A stretch of DNA of 16,664 nt. It comes from Fidelibacterota bacterium (lineage in GTDB: Bacteria > Fidelibacterota > Marinisomatia > Marinisomatales > TCS55). Shown here piece by piece: positions 1 to 8,116 of the stretch. The position numbers were made by a program, and so were the translations under genes. Within the stretch, counting starts at the first letter, position 1; each line of letters starts with the position of its first letter. Location: NCBI GenBank assembly GCA_002716525.1, contig PBBH01000009.1, positions 16,980-33,643 on the forward strand, written 5' to 3'. The notes below the pieces were generated by a model. It did not search any database. It was not told where the DNA came from and saw only the letters and a list, made by a program, of their open reading frames with translations.

Positions 1-1250
<1,250 letters not shown>

Positions 1251-1251
1251 A

Positions 1252-2196
1252 TTGAGATTTGTTTCTATATTAATCCTAACGGTTGCTTTCAATTATGGGC
1301 AGAATCTAAAAGTAAGTTTTATGCGTTTTTATGGTAACGATCACGATTATATGGCTGATATTCGTCTTTTGGCAACCAACCGTTTTGGGCAGCCTCATAT
1401 TCAGGTTTTTTATAATGATCGTAAAGTCCCTGTTTTAAAAGAGTGGATCAATGTAGAAGGAGAATCTCTTAAACAAGAATTTTTAGAATATGGCAACGAT
1501 AATAAATTGGTCCGGCGATATTTTTTAAACTCTGATCAAAAGCCGGACAGTTTGATCCAATTCGGCATGGATGAACCCTGGTCAGAAGAATTCCGCAAGG
1601 TCTCAATCGAGCAGAGCTACAACTACTATGAAGGGCAAGAATCAAAATTCATTCTTAATAAGGCAGATCAAATACAATCGATACAGTTCATCAATGTTCG
1701 GGGTGAACAATACGGAGAAATTAATTTTATATACGATCATCTAGGGTTACTCAGCGGTGAGGTTTGGACATCATTACCTGATGAGCTAGTTATCCGCAGG
1801 TTCGCCTATGAAGTAGATATGCTTGCGAACCGCAAAGAAATTTGGGAGTATGATCGCAATGGACAAGAATTAAGCCATATAGCTTTGACACAACCTCCTG
1901 CGAGCGCATTGTATAAAACACCACCACCTAGGTATGGAAATCGACTCGATGAGATATCAATTTTATTAGAAGATATTCGGGAGAAAAAATTAAATGTACC
2001 TTTTGATATATTTATACCCAAAACTGACTATGATTTAATGATTTTAACCAATGGTGACAGTTTAATGATCCATTTAGTAGAATTGGGTATACAACGTGTT
2101 AAATTTATAATTGTAGGCGAAAAAGATGAATTAACTATGCCCAAGTTTCGAGTGGAATCAATCACTTCTAGGTACGGAGAACGCATTTACCCCTGA
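1252..2196 (+). CDS. Secreted protein of unknown function with YD-like repeats
   Basis: I do not recognise a named family. The start is the TTG at 1252, directly after the tgt stop, because AAAGGA precedes it and translation then opens with a clean signal peptide (MRFVSILILTVAFNYGQ). A GTG at 1222 is an alternative start that would overlap tgt. The mature part, about 295 residues, contains several short strand-turn units of the form YxxxGxL (EYGNDNKLVRR, YDHLGLLSGEV, EYDRNGQELSHI), reminiscent of YD or MORN-like repeats. The last 55 residues (LMILTNGDSLMIHLVELG...) resemble the small beta-rich 'L.NGD.I.G.v.e' module common at the ends of secreted FCB-group proteins. No catalytic motif, lipobox or sorting domain is seen. 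It probably acts in the periplasm or at the cell surface, next to two further envelope genes. Confidence 0.75.
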   Translation: MRFVSILILTVAFNYGQNLKVSFMRFYGNDHDYMADIRLLATNRFGQPHIQVFYNDRKVPVLKEWINVEGESLKQEFLEYGNDNKLVRRYFLNSDQKPDSLIQFGMDEPWSEEFRKVSIEQSYNYYEGQESKFILNKADQIQSIQFINVRGEQYGEINFIYDHLGLLSGEVWTSLPDELVIRRFAYEVDMLANRKEIWEYDRNGQELSHIALTQPPASALYKTPPPRYGNRLDEISILLEDIREKKLNVPFDIFIPKTDYDLMILTNGDSLMIHLVELGIQRVKFIIVGEKDELTMPKFRVESITSRYGERIYP

Positions 2197-2260
2197 ACTT
2201 GCATTGCGATAAACACAGTGGGTAAATTGTCTACTCTATAACCACATACTAGAGGATTGA

Positions 2261-3031
2261 ATGAAGTTTTTGAGACATTATACCTTCACCGCCTTTTTAT
2301 TTCTTGCATTTGGGTGGGCACAATCCTACCCGCCCCCAACTACGTTAGTAACAATACCTTCTGCTGGTACACTTGTACGTGGCAGTTATGCGATGCAGAT
2401 GCGGATACAAAAGGATGGAGGATTTACCACGTCGTTGCGTGCTGGCCTTACTGACCGATTTCAGTTTGGTCTTTCATTTGGTTCAGCCAATTTAATTGGA
2501 GATGACAGCCTAATATGGTATCCCCGACCTGAAGCACATTTAAAATATCGTCTGATTGATGAGACTGAATCTGTGCCTGGGGTCTCAATGGGATTGGATA
2601 CACAAGGGATGGGAAGTTTTAATTCTGCCGATTCCTTAATGCGGTATGATGTAAAGGCTATGGGATTTTTTATGGCCGCCAGCAAAAATTGGGTAACACC
2701 ATTAGGTAATCTTGGTATACATGCCGGAACAAACTATAATTTTGCAGAAGTGAATGATGGTGATAAGGATATAAATTATTTCTTTGGAATGGATATAGAA
2801 TTCAATCCAGAATTTTCCGTGCTTATGGAATATAATGCAGCCCTTAATGAAAATGATATGACAGCCAAGACCATGTCTATCAGTCGCGGAGGTTACTTGA
2901 ATGCAGCTATCCGGTGGACATTTGTAGAGCATCTACATATTGAGATGGATTTTAATAATCTTCTATTTGATGATGAGAAAGTGGATTATTTCCAGCGTGA
3001 ATTAAAAATCACATATATCGAATATTTTTAA
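2261..3031 (+). CDS. Putative outer-membrane beta-barrel protein
   Basis: This 256-residue protein has an N-terminal signal peptide (MKFLRHYTFTAFLFLAFGWAQ), with cleavage likely near residue 20. The rest is made of alternating short amphipathic strands rich in Tyr, Phe and Gly, with Asp/Asn turns (for example FTTSLRAGLTDRFQFGLSFG, HLKYRLID, GMDIEFNPEFSVLMEYN). The chain ends ELKITYIEYF; a terminal Phe with aromatics at alternate positions is the usual BAM recognition signature of outer-membrane barrels. The size would fit roughly 10-12 strands, which is inference from length. AGAGGA sits 5 bases ahead of the ATG. The stop shares one base with the next start (TAATG), tying this gene to the TPR gene downstream. 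The substrate, if it is a channel, cannot be read from sequence. Confidence 0.75.
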   Translation: MKFLRHYTFTAFLFLAFGWAQSYPPPTTLVTIPSAGTLVRGSYAMQMRIQKDGGFTTSLRAGLTDRFQFGLSFGSANLIGDDSLIWYPRPEAHLKYRLIDETESVPGVSMGLDTQGMGSFNSADSLMRYDVKAMGFFMAASKNWVTPLGNLGIHAGTNYNFAEVNDGDKDINYFFGMDIEFNPEFSVLMEYNAALNENDMTAKTMSISRGGYLNAAIRWTFVEHLHIEMDFNNLLFDDEKVDYFQRELKITYIEYF

Positions 3032-3795
3032 TGATCCTAAATTGGTTAATCCCAATTCTGTGGATTGGTGGTCTATATGCGCAAACCAATTTAGAAAAAG
3101 GATTAATCGCTTATAACCGTAAGGCTAAAGGGAGCATTGAGGATCGGGCACAGCCGGCAGCAATTAATGAAGCGATCAAATACTATCAATTAGCTTTAGA
3201 TGAACCAGATGCGGAAATAGATGCTGCTATTGGACTATTAAAATCCTACTACTTTAAAGGGAAATATGTCAGTAGTATAAAAGATGAACAAAAAGCCGTT
3301 TTTGATAAAGCAATAAATCTAGCATTAACCTATATAGATCGATATCCACAGAAACCCGGTTTCCATTATTGGTATTTAACAAATTTAGGGAGTTGGGCGG
3401 AGGTTTATGGCATTTTGACTGCTGCTCGAGAAGGCGTAGCTGAACAAATGAAAGACCATGCCATGAAGATTATTGCATTAGATCCAGAATACGAAGATGG
3501 TGGCGGATATCTGATGTTGGGCGCCGTCCATTTCAAGTCACCCTATATACCATTTATTTTATCATGGCCTGATAATGAAGAAGCGGTAAAATGGCTGCAA
3601 AAAGCATTTACAACTGGCGAAGCGACCCCTGTCCAGAAAGTGTATTTAGCTCAGGCACTTTATAAAGAAAAACAAAAAAATAAAGCTATTGCGATTTTGC
3701 AAGAAGTAATCAACATGACTCCTTCTTTGGTTGAACCTGTAAGCGATTGGGAGCAGATAAAAAAAGCCAGAGTCCTACAGCAAAAATACCAATAA
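3031..3795 (+). CDS. TatT-like periplasmic TPR protein
   Basis: This 254-residue exported protein has a short signal peptide (MILNWLIPILWIGGLYAQ) and is otherwise all helical. TPR-like helix pairs are visible at about 44-80 (AINEAIKYYQLALDEPDAEIDAAIGLLKSYY split over two helices), 140-170 (MKIIALDPEYEDGGGYLMLGAVHF) and 184-232 (EAVKWLQKAF, followed by QKVYLAQALY and KAIAILQEVINMTP). The layout resembles the TRAP-transporter TatT family (known from Treponema), in which a TPR-like fold assembles near the membrane. There is no lipobox cysteine, unlike lipoprotein TatT members, and no TRAP permease or DctP gene nearby, so a TRAP role is uncertain. It is coupled by TAATG to the upstream barrel gene, suggesting that the two act together in the envelope. 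The family assignment is moderate; 'TPR protein, exported' is safe. Confidence 0.7.
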   Translation: MILNWLIPILWIGGLYAQTNLEKGLIAYNRKAKGSIEDRAQPAAINEAIKYYQLALDEPDAEIDAAIGLLKSYYFKGKYVSSIKDEQKAVFDKAINLALTYIDRYPQKPGFHYWYLTNLGSWAEVYGILTAAREGVAEQMKDHAMKIIALDPEYEDGGGYLMLGAVHFKSPYIPFILSWPDNEEAVKWLQKAFTTGEATPVQKVYLAQALYKEKQKNKAIAILQEVINMTPSLVEPVSDWEQIKKARVLQQKYQ

Positions 3796-3808
3796 TAAAT
3801 ATTTATCT

Positions 3809-4351
3809 ATGTCTGATTTAAAAGAAACGCAAATTTCTTCGGAGAAAATCTTTTCTGGTCGATTGATCAACCTATATTTTGACCAAGTTAAGTTACCCAA
3901 TGGTGAAACCAGCACTCGCGAATGGATTGACCATCCAGGGGCTGTTTGCCTTATTCCCATTTTAGCTGATGGGAATCTATGTTTAATTAGACAATTCCGA
4001 TATGGTCCGAGAGAGGAATTCATTGAAATCCCAGCTGGAAAGTTAGATAATGGAGAAGATCCGGTAGATTGTGCTTACCGTGAGCTGGAAGAAGAAACGG
4101 GATTTAAGGCAAATAAGCTCACTTTTTTAACTAATATTCATCCCGCTATTGGTTTTTGTAATGAAAAGATGTGGATGTACCTAGCTGAAGACTTGGAGAA
4201 AACAGAGAATCGACTTGATCGGGATGAATTTCTTGAATTGCTTCCCACGCCACTTAATACTGCTTTGGATTGGGTCTTATCTGGTAAAATTACCGATGTA
4301 AAAACGGTGATCGGTATTTTGTGGGCCGAACGTATTCTCAAACGTTCATAA
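3809..4351 (+). CDS. nudF: ADP-ribose pyrophosphatase-type Nudix hydrolase
   Basis: A cytoplasmic hydrolase that most likely splits ADP-ribose (or a similar nucleoside diphosphate sugar) into AMP and a sugar phosphate. The 180-residue length fits the NudF group. A complete Nudix box is present at residues 77-99: Gly77, five residues, Glu83, seven residues, then R91-E-L-E-E-E-T-G-F, giving all the metal-binding glutamates. Just ahead is the family's RQFRYG...EIPAGK stretch (61-78), typical of ADP-ribose pyrophosphatases. The N-terminal half carries the beta-rich dimerisation arm. The gene begins 13 bases after the upstream TPR gene with no Shine-Dalgarno sequence, and queG follows 12 bases after its stop. 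The exact substrate within the Nudix family cannot be settled from motifs alone, so the gene symbol is tentative. Confidence 0.88.
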   Translation: MSDLKETQISSEKIFSGRLINLYFDQVKLPNGETSTREWIDHPGAVCLIPILADGNLCLIRQFRYGPREEFIEIPAGKLDNGEDPVDCAYRELEEETGFKANKLTFLTNIHPAIGFCNEKMWMYLAEDLEKTENRLDRDEFLELLPTPLNTALDWVLSGKITDVKTVIGILWAERILKRS

Positions 4352-4363
4352 TATTTCTCCACT

Positions 4364-5308
4364 ATGATTGAGGACCTTTCAAAAAAAGTCAAAGCCAAGG
4401 CAAAAGAACTAGGCTTTGAAAAAGTCGGTATTACCAATGCTGAGGCGACTCCTGACGCAAAAAACAACTTGGATCAATGGTTAATGGCCGGCAATCATGC
4501 TACAATGGAATGGATGGCCAAAAACAACGAAACGCGGGGAGATATTCACAGGTACTTCCCTGATGCAATGTCAGTGATTTCTGTGGGGATGAATTATTAT
4601 GTAGGCAATAACCAAGCTAGCATTCAATCTGATTATAAATTTAGTAATTATGCCTGGGGTGAGGATTATCATCAAGTGCTGAAAAAAAAGCTGTTTGAGT
4701 TATTAAAATGGTTGAAAGCAGAGAGTGCAGATATAAATGGTATCGCATGTGTAGATACTTCCCCGGTAATGGATAAAATCTGGGCTCAAAAAGCAGGATT
4801 GGGGTGGCAGGGAAAGCATACCAATCTGATTACTCGCGATTACGGCAGCTGGCTTTTCCTGGGAGAATTAATTGTAAATACCAAAATGGAATATGATACC
4901 CCATTTTACGAAGATCTTTGTGGTACTTGCACCGACTGCATTGATGCATGCCCTACACAAGCACTGGATTCATATCAGATTGATTCGGGCAAGTGTATTT
5001 CTTACCGTACGATTGAACATCGGGGTAATTTTAATGAGGGAGAGGCAGAGTTGGATAGTTGGATATATGGGTGTGATATTTGCCAGCAAGTCTGCCCCTG
5101 GAATGAAAAATTTGGACAGATAAGTAATGAACCCGCTTTTCAACCTCGACAGGAAATTTTAAATTGGTCAAATGAAGATTGGGTTGCCCTGGATGAAGAT
5201 CAATTTCGTAAATTGTTCAAAGGTTCAGCAGTAAAACGCACCAAATTTTCTGGTTTAAGCAGGAATATTTTAATGAACAGGAATAAAGGTACTAAGAGAC
5301 AAAATTGA
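4364..5308 (+). CDS. queG: Epoxyqueuosine reductase (cobalamin-dependent)
   Basis: QueG reduces epoxyqueuosine to queuosine on tRNA, the last step of the pathway that tgt takes part in, using cobalamin and two [4Fe-4S] clusters. At 314 residues it has the length of the short QueG form. The catalytic Asp131 is in VDTSPVMDK (130-138), followed by GLGWQGKHTNLI (145-156), typical of the cobalamin-binding part. The ferredoxin-like section has CGTCTDCIDACP (C186, C189, C192, C196), the conserved KCISYRTIE (C211), and GCDICQQVCPWN (C237, C240, C244). The C-terminal end ...KGSAVKRTKFSGLSRN is also typical of the family. There is no Shine-Dalgarno sequence at the ATG, and the gene follows the Nudix gene closely. 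No QueA, QueC, QueD, QueE or QueF gene is present in the window. Confidence 0.97.
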   Translation: MIEDLSKKVKAKAKELGFEKVGITNAEATPDAKNNLDQWLMAGNHATMEWMAKNNETRGDIHRYFPDAMSVISVGMNYYVGNNQASIQSDYKFSNYAWGEDYHQVLKKKLFELLKWLKAESADINGIACVDTSPVMDKIWAQKAGLGWQGKHTNLITRDYGSWLFLGELIVNTKMEYDTPFYEDLCGTCTDCIDACPTQALDSYQIDSGKCISYRTIEHRGNFNEGEAELDSWIYGCDICQQVCPWNEKFGQISNEPAFQPRQEILNWSNEDWVALDEDQFRKLFKGSAVKRTKFSGLSRNILMNRNKGTKRQN

Positions 5309-5389
5309 TTATGTGCTACTGGATAAATAATAATCAATTTCCATTCTTTCTTATTTTTGTGCCTTTGTATTTCAAAAGAGGTATTTAAT

Positions 5390-6052
5390 ATGAAAAAAGT
5401 TGGAGTTTTATTATCGGGTTGTGGGGTCAATGATGGAGCGGAAATCCATGAATCTGTGATTACAATGTTGGCGCTGGATCGGGCGGAAGTGGAAATGGTT
5501 CTAATGGCGCCTAATATTGATCAAATGCATGTAGTCAACCATTATACGGGGCAGGAAATGGATGAATTTCGGAACGTGCTTGTAGAATCCGCTCGGATTG
5601 CCAGGGGAGAAATAAAAGATATGGCTGAGGTCACCGGAAACGATATGGATGCCTTGATTATGCCAGGTGGTTTTGGAGTAGCCAAAAATCTATGCGACTA
5701 TGCTATGGCAGGTGCGGAATGTTCTGTCAATCCTGATGTTTATCGTTTAGTCAGTGAGGTGCACCTTTCCGGTAAGCCGATTGGTGCAATCTGCATTGCT
5801 CCGGCAATGATGGCTAAAATTTTGGGCGAGCAGAATGAGTCCGCTGAAATGACTATCGGTTCTGATGAAGTTACGGCTGGAGATATTGAAAAAATGGGTA
5901 GCACGCATATAGCGTGCCCTGTTTCGGATATGGTAGTGGATAAAGATAATAAACTTGTAACCACACCGGCCTATATGGAAGCCAAGTCCATCAAAGAAGC
6001 GGCAGAAGGGATTGAAAAGCTGGTGGCGGAAGTTTTATCTATGGTTGAATGA
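5390..6052 (+). CDS. elbB: ElbB-type glyoxalase of the DJ-1/PfpI superfamily
   Basis: This 220-residue protein closely follows E. coli ElbB (about 217 residues), whose family members have been reported to have glyoxalase activity and were linked earlier to isoprenoid synthesis. Shared stretches include KKVGVLLSGCGVNDGAEIHE (2-21), LIMPGGFGVAKNL (89-101), AICIAPAMMAKIL with the nucleophilic-elbow Cys135, and the end stretch VVDKDNKLVTTPAYM. Conserved Glu and Gly residues early in the chain match the superfamily's acid residue next to the nucleophile. The start is the ATG at 5390, preceded by AGAGG at a good distance. An in-frame upstream start at 5357 would add 11 residues that do not match the family. 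The 81-base gap from queG probably carries a promoter. The downstream Rieske gene overlaps by 4 bases (ATGA), so the two are translationally coupled. Confidence 0.93.
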   Translation: MKKVGVLLSGCGVNDGAEIHESVITMLALDRAEVEMVLMAPNIDQMHVVNHYTGQEMDEFRNVLVESARIARGEIKDMAEVTGNDMDALIMPGGFGVAKNLCDYAMAGAECSVNPDVYRLVSEVHLSGKPIGAICIAPAMMAKILGEQNESAEMTIGSDEVTAGDIEKMGSTHIACPVSDMVVDKDNKLVTTPAYMEAKSIKEAAEGIEKLVAEVLSMVE

Positions 6053-6351
6053 TAAAAGTTGCCAAACTATCTGAGATTCCTCAATGTGGGAGTAAACTTG
6101 TTATGGTGGGGGAAACGCCCGTAGCGCTATTCAATATCAAAGGAAAGATTCATGCCTGGGATAATCGTTGCCCACACCGAGGTGCGTCCTTGGCAGATGG
6201 AAATATTACAGAAGATGTGATTCAATGCAAATTCCACCTTTGGAAATTTGATGTCAATAAAGCTTGTGCGGTAGCGAACCCTGATATAAAAATAAAATCT
6301 TATGATGTGGAAATGCGAGGTGATGGCATTTATTTGGGGTCATCCCTGTAG
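6049..6351 (+). CDS. Small Rieske [2Fe-2S] ferredoxin
   Basis: A 100-residue single-domain Rieske protein. The cluster ligands are Cys41 and His43 in CPHRGASL, and Cys60 and His63 in CKFHLWKFD, the CxH...CxxH pattern with 16 residues between the pairs. There is no signal peptide or membrane anchor, so it should be a soluble cytoplasmic electron carrier of the NirD/biphenyl-dioxygenase-ferredoxin type. No oxygenase, nitrite reductase or flavin reductase partner lies in the window, so its electron acceptor is unknown. Its ATG overlaps the elbB stop as ATGA, implying coupled synthesis with ElbB. The 37 bases beyond its stop, before the converging mdh gene, contain a TTTCGAAA palindrome but no terminator hairpin that I can see. 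Confidence 0.9.
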   Translation: MIKVAKLSEIPQCGSKLVMVGETPVALFNIKGKIHAWDNRCPHRGASLADGNITEDVIQCKFHLWKFDVNKACAVANPDIKIKSYDVEMRGDGIYLGSSL

Positions 6352-6388
6352 AATGCTTCGTCAAATTTCGAAAATTAATAAATCAGTA

Positions 6389-7324
6389 TTATAGTTTTGT
6401 TTCAGCCACTGTTTTTTTGACTGCTTCTAAGGTATCATTTAAGGCAGTTTTTTCTTTTTCTTGGAGTTCAAATTCCAATATTCTCTCTACACCGCCAGCA
6501 CCGATTACAGATGGAACTCCAATAAAATATCCATCAATTCCAAATTCTCCTTCACACAAAGACGCACAGGGGATGACTCGTTTTTTATCAAGTAAATAAG
6601 ATTCAGCCATTTCAATGGCCGATTGAGCTGGGGCATAAAAGGCAGATCCGTTTCCAAGTAATTTAACAATTTCTCCACCAGCAAAACGGGTTCGGTCCAC
6701 AATTTCTGCCAACCGATCGGCAGGGATCAATGTTTCCACAGGAACACCACCAACCGTAGCCAACCTAGTCACAGGCACCATTGTATCACCGTGTCCTCCA
6801 AGGACCAGGCAAGTCACATCTTGAACCGAACAGCCAATCTCCATAGAAATAAAGGTTCGAAATCGCGCACTATCTAATGCGCCAGCCATACCTACAACTT
6901 TATTCTTGGAAAATCCGGATACTTTATGAAAAGCGTATACCATGGCATCCAATGGATTGGATATCACAATGACAAAAGCATCTGGAGCCTGTATTTTGAT
7001 ATTAGTAGCCACATCTTTCATGATTCCCAAGTTGATTTCCAGGAGATCTTCCCGGTTCATACCTGGTTTTCGGGGAATCCCAGCGGTAATAATGAATATG
7101 TTAGTGTCTTTCAAGTCATTCCAGTCAGAGGTCCCTGAAATATCAGCGTCATAGCCATCATGTGGGCGAAGCTGCATGAGATCCAATGCTTTTCCTTGGA
7201 TCATACCTTCCGCTTTGGGAATATCAAAAATAACGATATCACCTAGTTCTTTCTGGGCAGCTAGTAGAGCCAGGTTTCCACCAATCTGTCCGCCACCGAT
7301 TAATGCAATTTTGGGCCGAGACAT
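6389..7324 (-). CDS. mdh: Malate dehydrogenase, LDH-like NAD-dependent type
   Basis: This enzyme interconverts malate and oxaloacetate with NAD in the TCA cycle. At 311 residues it has the length of the LDH-like MDH type rather than the E. coli type. The Rossmann motif is IALIGGGQIGG (6-16), and Asp34 at the end of the second strand indicates NAD rather than NADP. The loop TAGIPRKPGMNR (80-91) carries Arg85, the residue that favours malate over lactate (which takes Gln), plus catalytic-loop Arg91. Other landmarks are SNPLDAMVY (122-130), GALDSARFR with Asp151 and Arg154, and GGHGDTMVP with catalytic His178. AAGGA precedes the ATG at a good distance. The gene converges with the elbB-Rieske pair and lies downstream of the rpmA terminator, so it probably has its own promoter. 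Confidence 0.96.
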   Translation of the reverse strand: MSRPKIALIGGGQIGGNLALLAAQKELGDIVIFDIPKAEGMIQGKALDLMQLRPHDGYDADISGTSDWNDLKDTNIFIITAGIPRKPGMNREDLLEINLGIMKDVATNIKIQAPDAFVIVISNPLDAMVYAFHKVSGFSKNKVVGMAGALDSARFRTFISMEIGCSVQDVTCLVLGGHGDTMVPVTRLATVGGVPVETLIPADRLAEIVDRTRFAGGEIVKLLGNGSAFYAPAQSAIEMAESYLLDKKRVIPCASLCEGEFGIDGYFIGVPSVIGAGGVERILEFELQEKEKTALNDTLEAVKKTVAETKL

Positions 7325-7396
7325 ATTGAATCCTTTTTCTGTTTATTAATTAAATAATCCATAATGAAATTACATCTATTCAAAAGGTCTATAAAT

Positions 7397-7429
7397 GAAA
7401 AACCCCGCCCTACAATGTAGATCGGGGTT
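7397..7429 (-). terminator. Intrinsic terminator after rng-rplU-rpmA
   Basis: Read on the minus strand, AACCCCG (7429-7423) pairs with CGGGGTT (7407-7401). Inside it a second perfect stem, CTACA with TGTAG, closes on a one-base loop; the two stems are separated by 2-base internal strands. A short T run follows (7400-7398). It lies 27 bases past the rpmA stop and so should end the ribosomal protein transcript before mdh. Confidence 0.8.
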
Positions 7430-7455
7430 CTCTTTAGAATGAATTGAAGTTTGTT

Positions 7456-7713
7456 TTATCCGTTATTAAATACGCTGACAATCTTGCGGCTACGGCCTTG
7501 ACGCTTAAATTTAACGATGCCGTCAGCAGTCGCGAATAAACTATCATCACCAGCTCGGCGAACATTGATCCCAGGATGAATTTTTGTACCGCGCTGTTTC
7601 AGAATGATTCCGCCAGCAAGAATGCTTTGTCCATCGGCCACTTTCACTCCTAACCATTTGGCATTAGAATCACGACCATTCTTGGAACTGCCTACACCTT
7701 TTTTATGTGCCAT
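7456..7713 (-). CDS. rpmA: 50S ribosomal protein L27
   Basis: L27 sits near the peptidyl transferase centre, with its N-terminal tail reaching towards the P-site tRNA. The 85-residue protein starts [24 protein letters not shown] and includes [15 protein letters not shown] (34-48) and [11 protein letters not shown] (59-69), the family signatures. The start is the E. coli-like mature form without the N-terminal extension that Firmicutes and relatives cut off with the Prp protease. It begins 2 bases after the rplU stop, and no good Shine-Dalgarno sequence is present beyond the A/G-rich lysine codons of rplU, so it is probably translated by coupling. It is the last gene of the operon, followed by an intrinsic terminator. 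Confidence 0.97.
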   Translation of the reverse strand: MAHKKGVGSSKNGRDSNAKWLGVKVADGQSILAGGIILKQRGTKIHPGINVRRAGDDSLFATADGIVKFKRQGRSRKIVSVFNNG

Positions 7714-7715
7714 AA

Positions 7716-8090
7716 TTAATCTTTTTTCTTTTTGGGTTTGACGACTTTTTTCTTGGGCGCAGCTTTTTTCTTTGGTGCTGAGGTTTCGATTTTATCGATC
7801 TGAATCAATGAAAAACTTTGACGGTGCCCATTTTTCCGTCGATAACCTTTCCGCCGTTTTTTCTTGAATACAATCACTTTTCGCTCTCGGCCGTTATCCA
7901 GGACGGTTCCAGATACAGATACATCTTTAACTATTGGTTCACCTATCCGAACTTCCTTACCATCATTCATAAGAAGTACTTGATCAAATTTGATCTTTCC
8001 TCCGGCTTCTGTGCTCAGACTAGCTACCTTAATTTGGTCACCTTCTGCGACACGGTATTGTTTTCCTGCTATATTAACGATTGCAAACAT
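7716..8090 (-). CDS. rplU: 50S ribosomal protein L21 with lysine-rich tail
   Basis: L21 is a 23S rRNA-binding protein of the large subunit. Residues 1-103 match the usual bacterial length and carry the family signatures [14 protein letters not shown] at the start and [17 protein letters not shown] (75-91) in the RNA-binding hairpin. Residues 104-124 form an extra low-complexity tail of Lys, Pro and Ala ([12 protein letters not shown] followed by VVKPKKKKD). Such basic tails occur on L21 in some lineages and are presumed to contact rRNA. AAGGAAG stands just ahead of the ATG, a strong ribosome binding site. The gene lies 26 bases after the rng stop and 2 bases before rpmA. Confidence 0.97.
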   Translation of the reverse strand: MFAIVNIAGKQYRVAEGDQIKVASLSTEAGGKIKFDQVLLMNDGKEVRIGEPIVKDVSVSGTVLDNGRERKVIVFKKKRRKGYRRKNGHRQSFSLIQIDKIETSAPKKKAAPKKKVVKPKKKKD

Positions 8091-8116
8091 GATCTTCCTT
8101 AAAAAAGCCGGTGAAT

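Noticed and set aside
2197..2260. Promoter in the 64-base gap before the barrel gene
   Set aside because: A TATAAC-like box is present, but no partner element at usable spacing was found; read-through from tgt is as likely.
5357..5389. Longer elbB start at 5357
   Set aside because: The added 11 residues do not match the ElbB family, while the ATG at 5390 has AGAGG upstream and the known N-terminal sequence.
6352..6388. TTTCGAAA palindrome between the converging Rieske and mdh genes
   Set aside because: It is an 8-base AT-rich palindrome without loop or T run, too weak for a terminator and expected by chance.
6926..7154. Plus-strand reading frames antisense to mdh
   Set aside because: They are shadows of the strongly conserved mdh coding sequence, with no ribosome binding site or family match.
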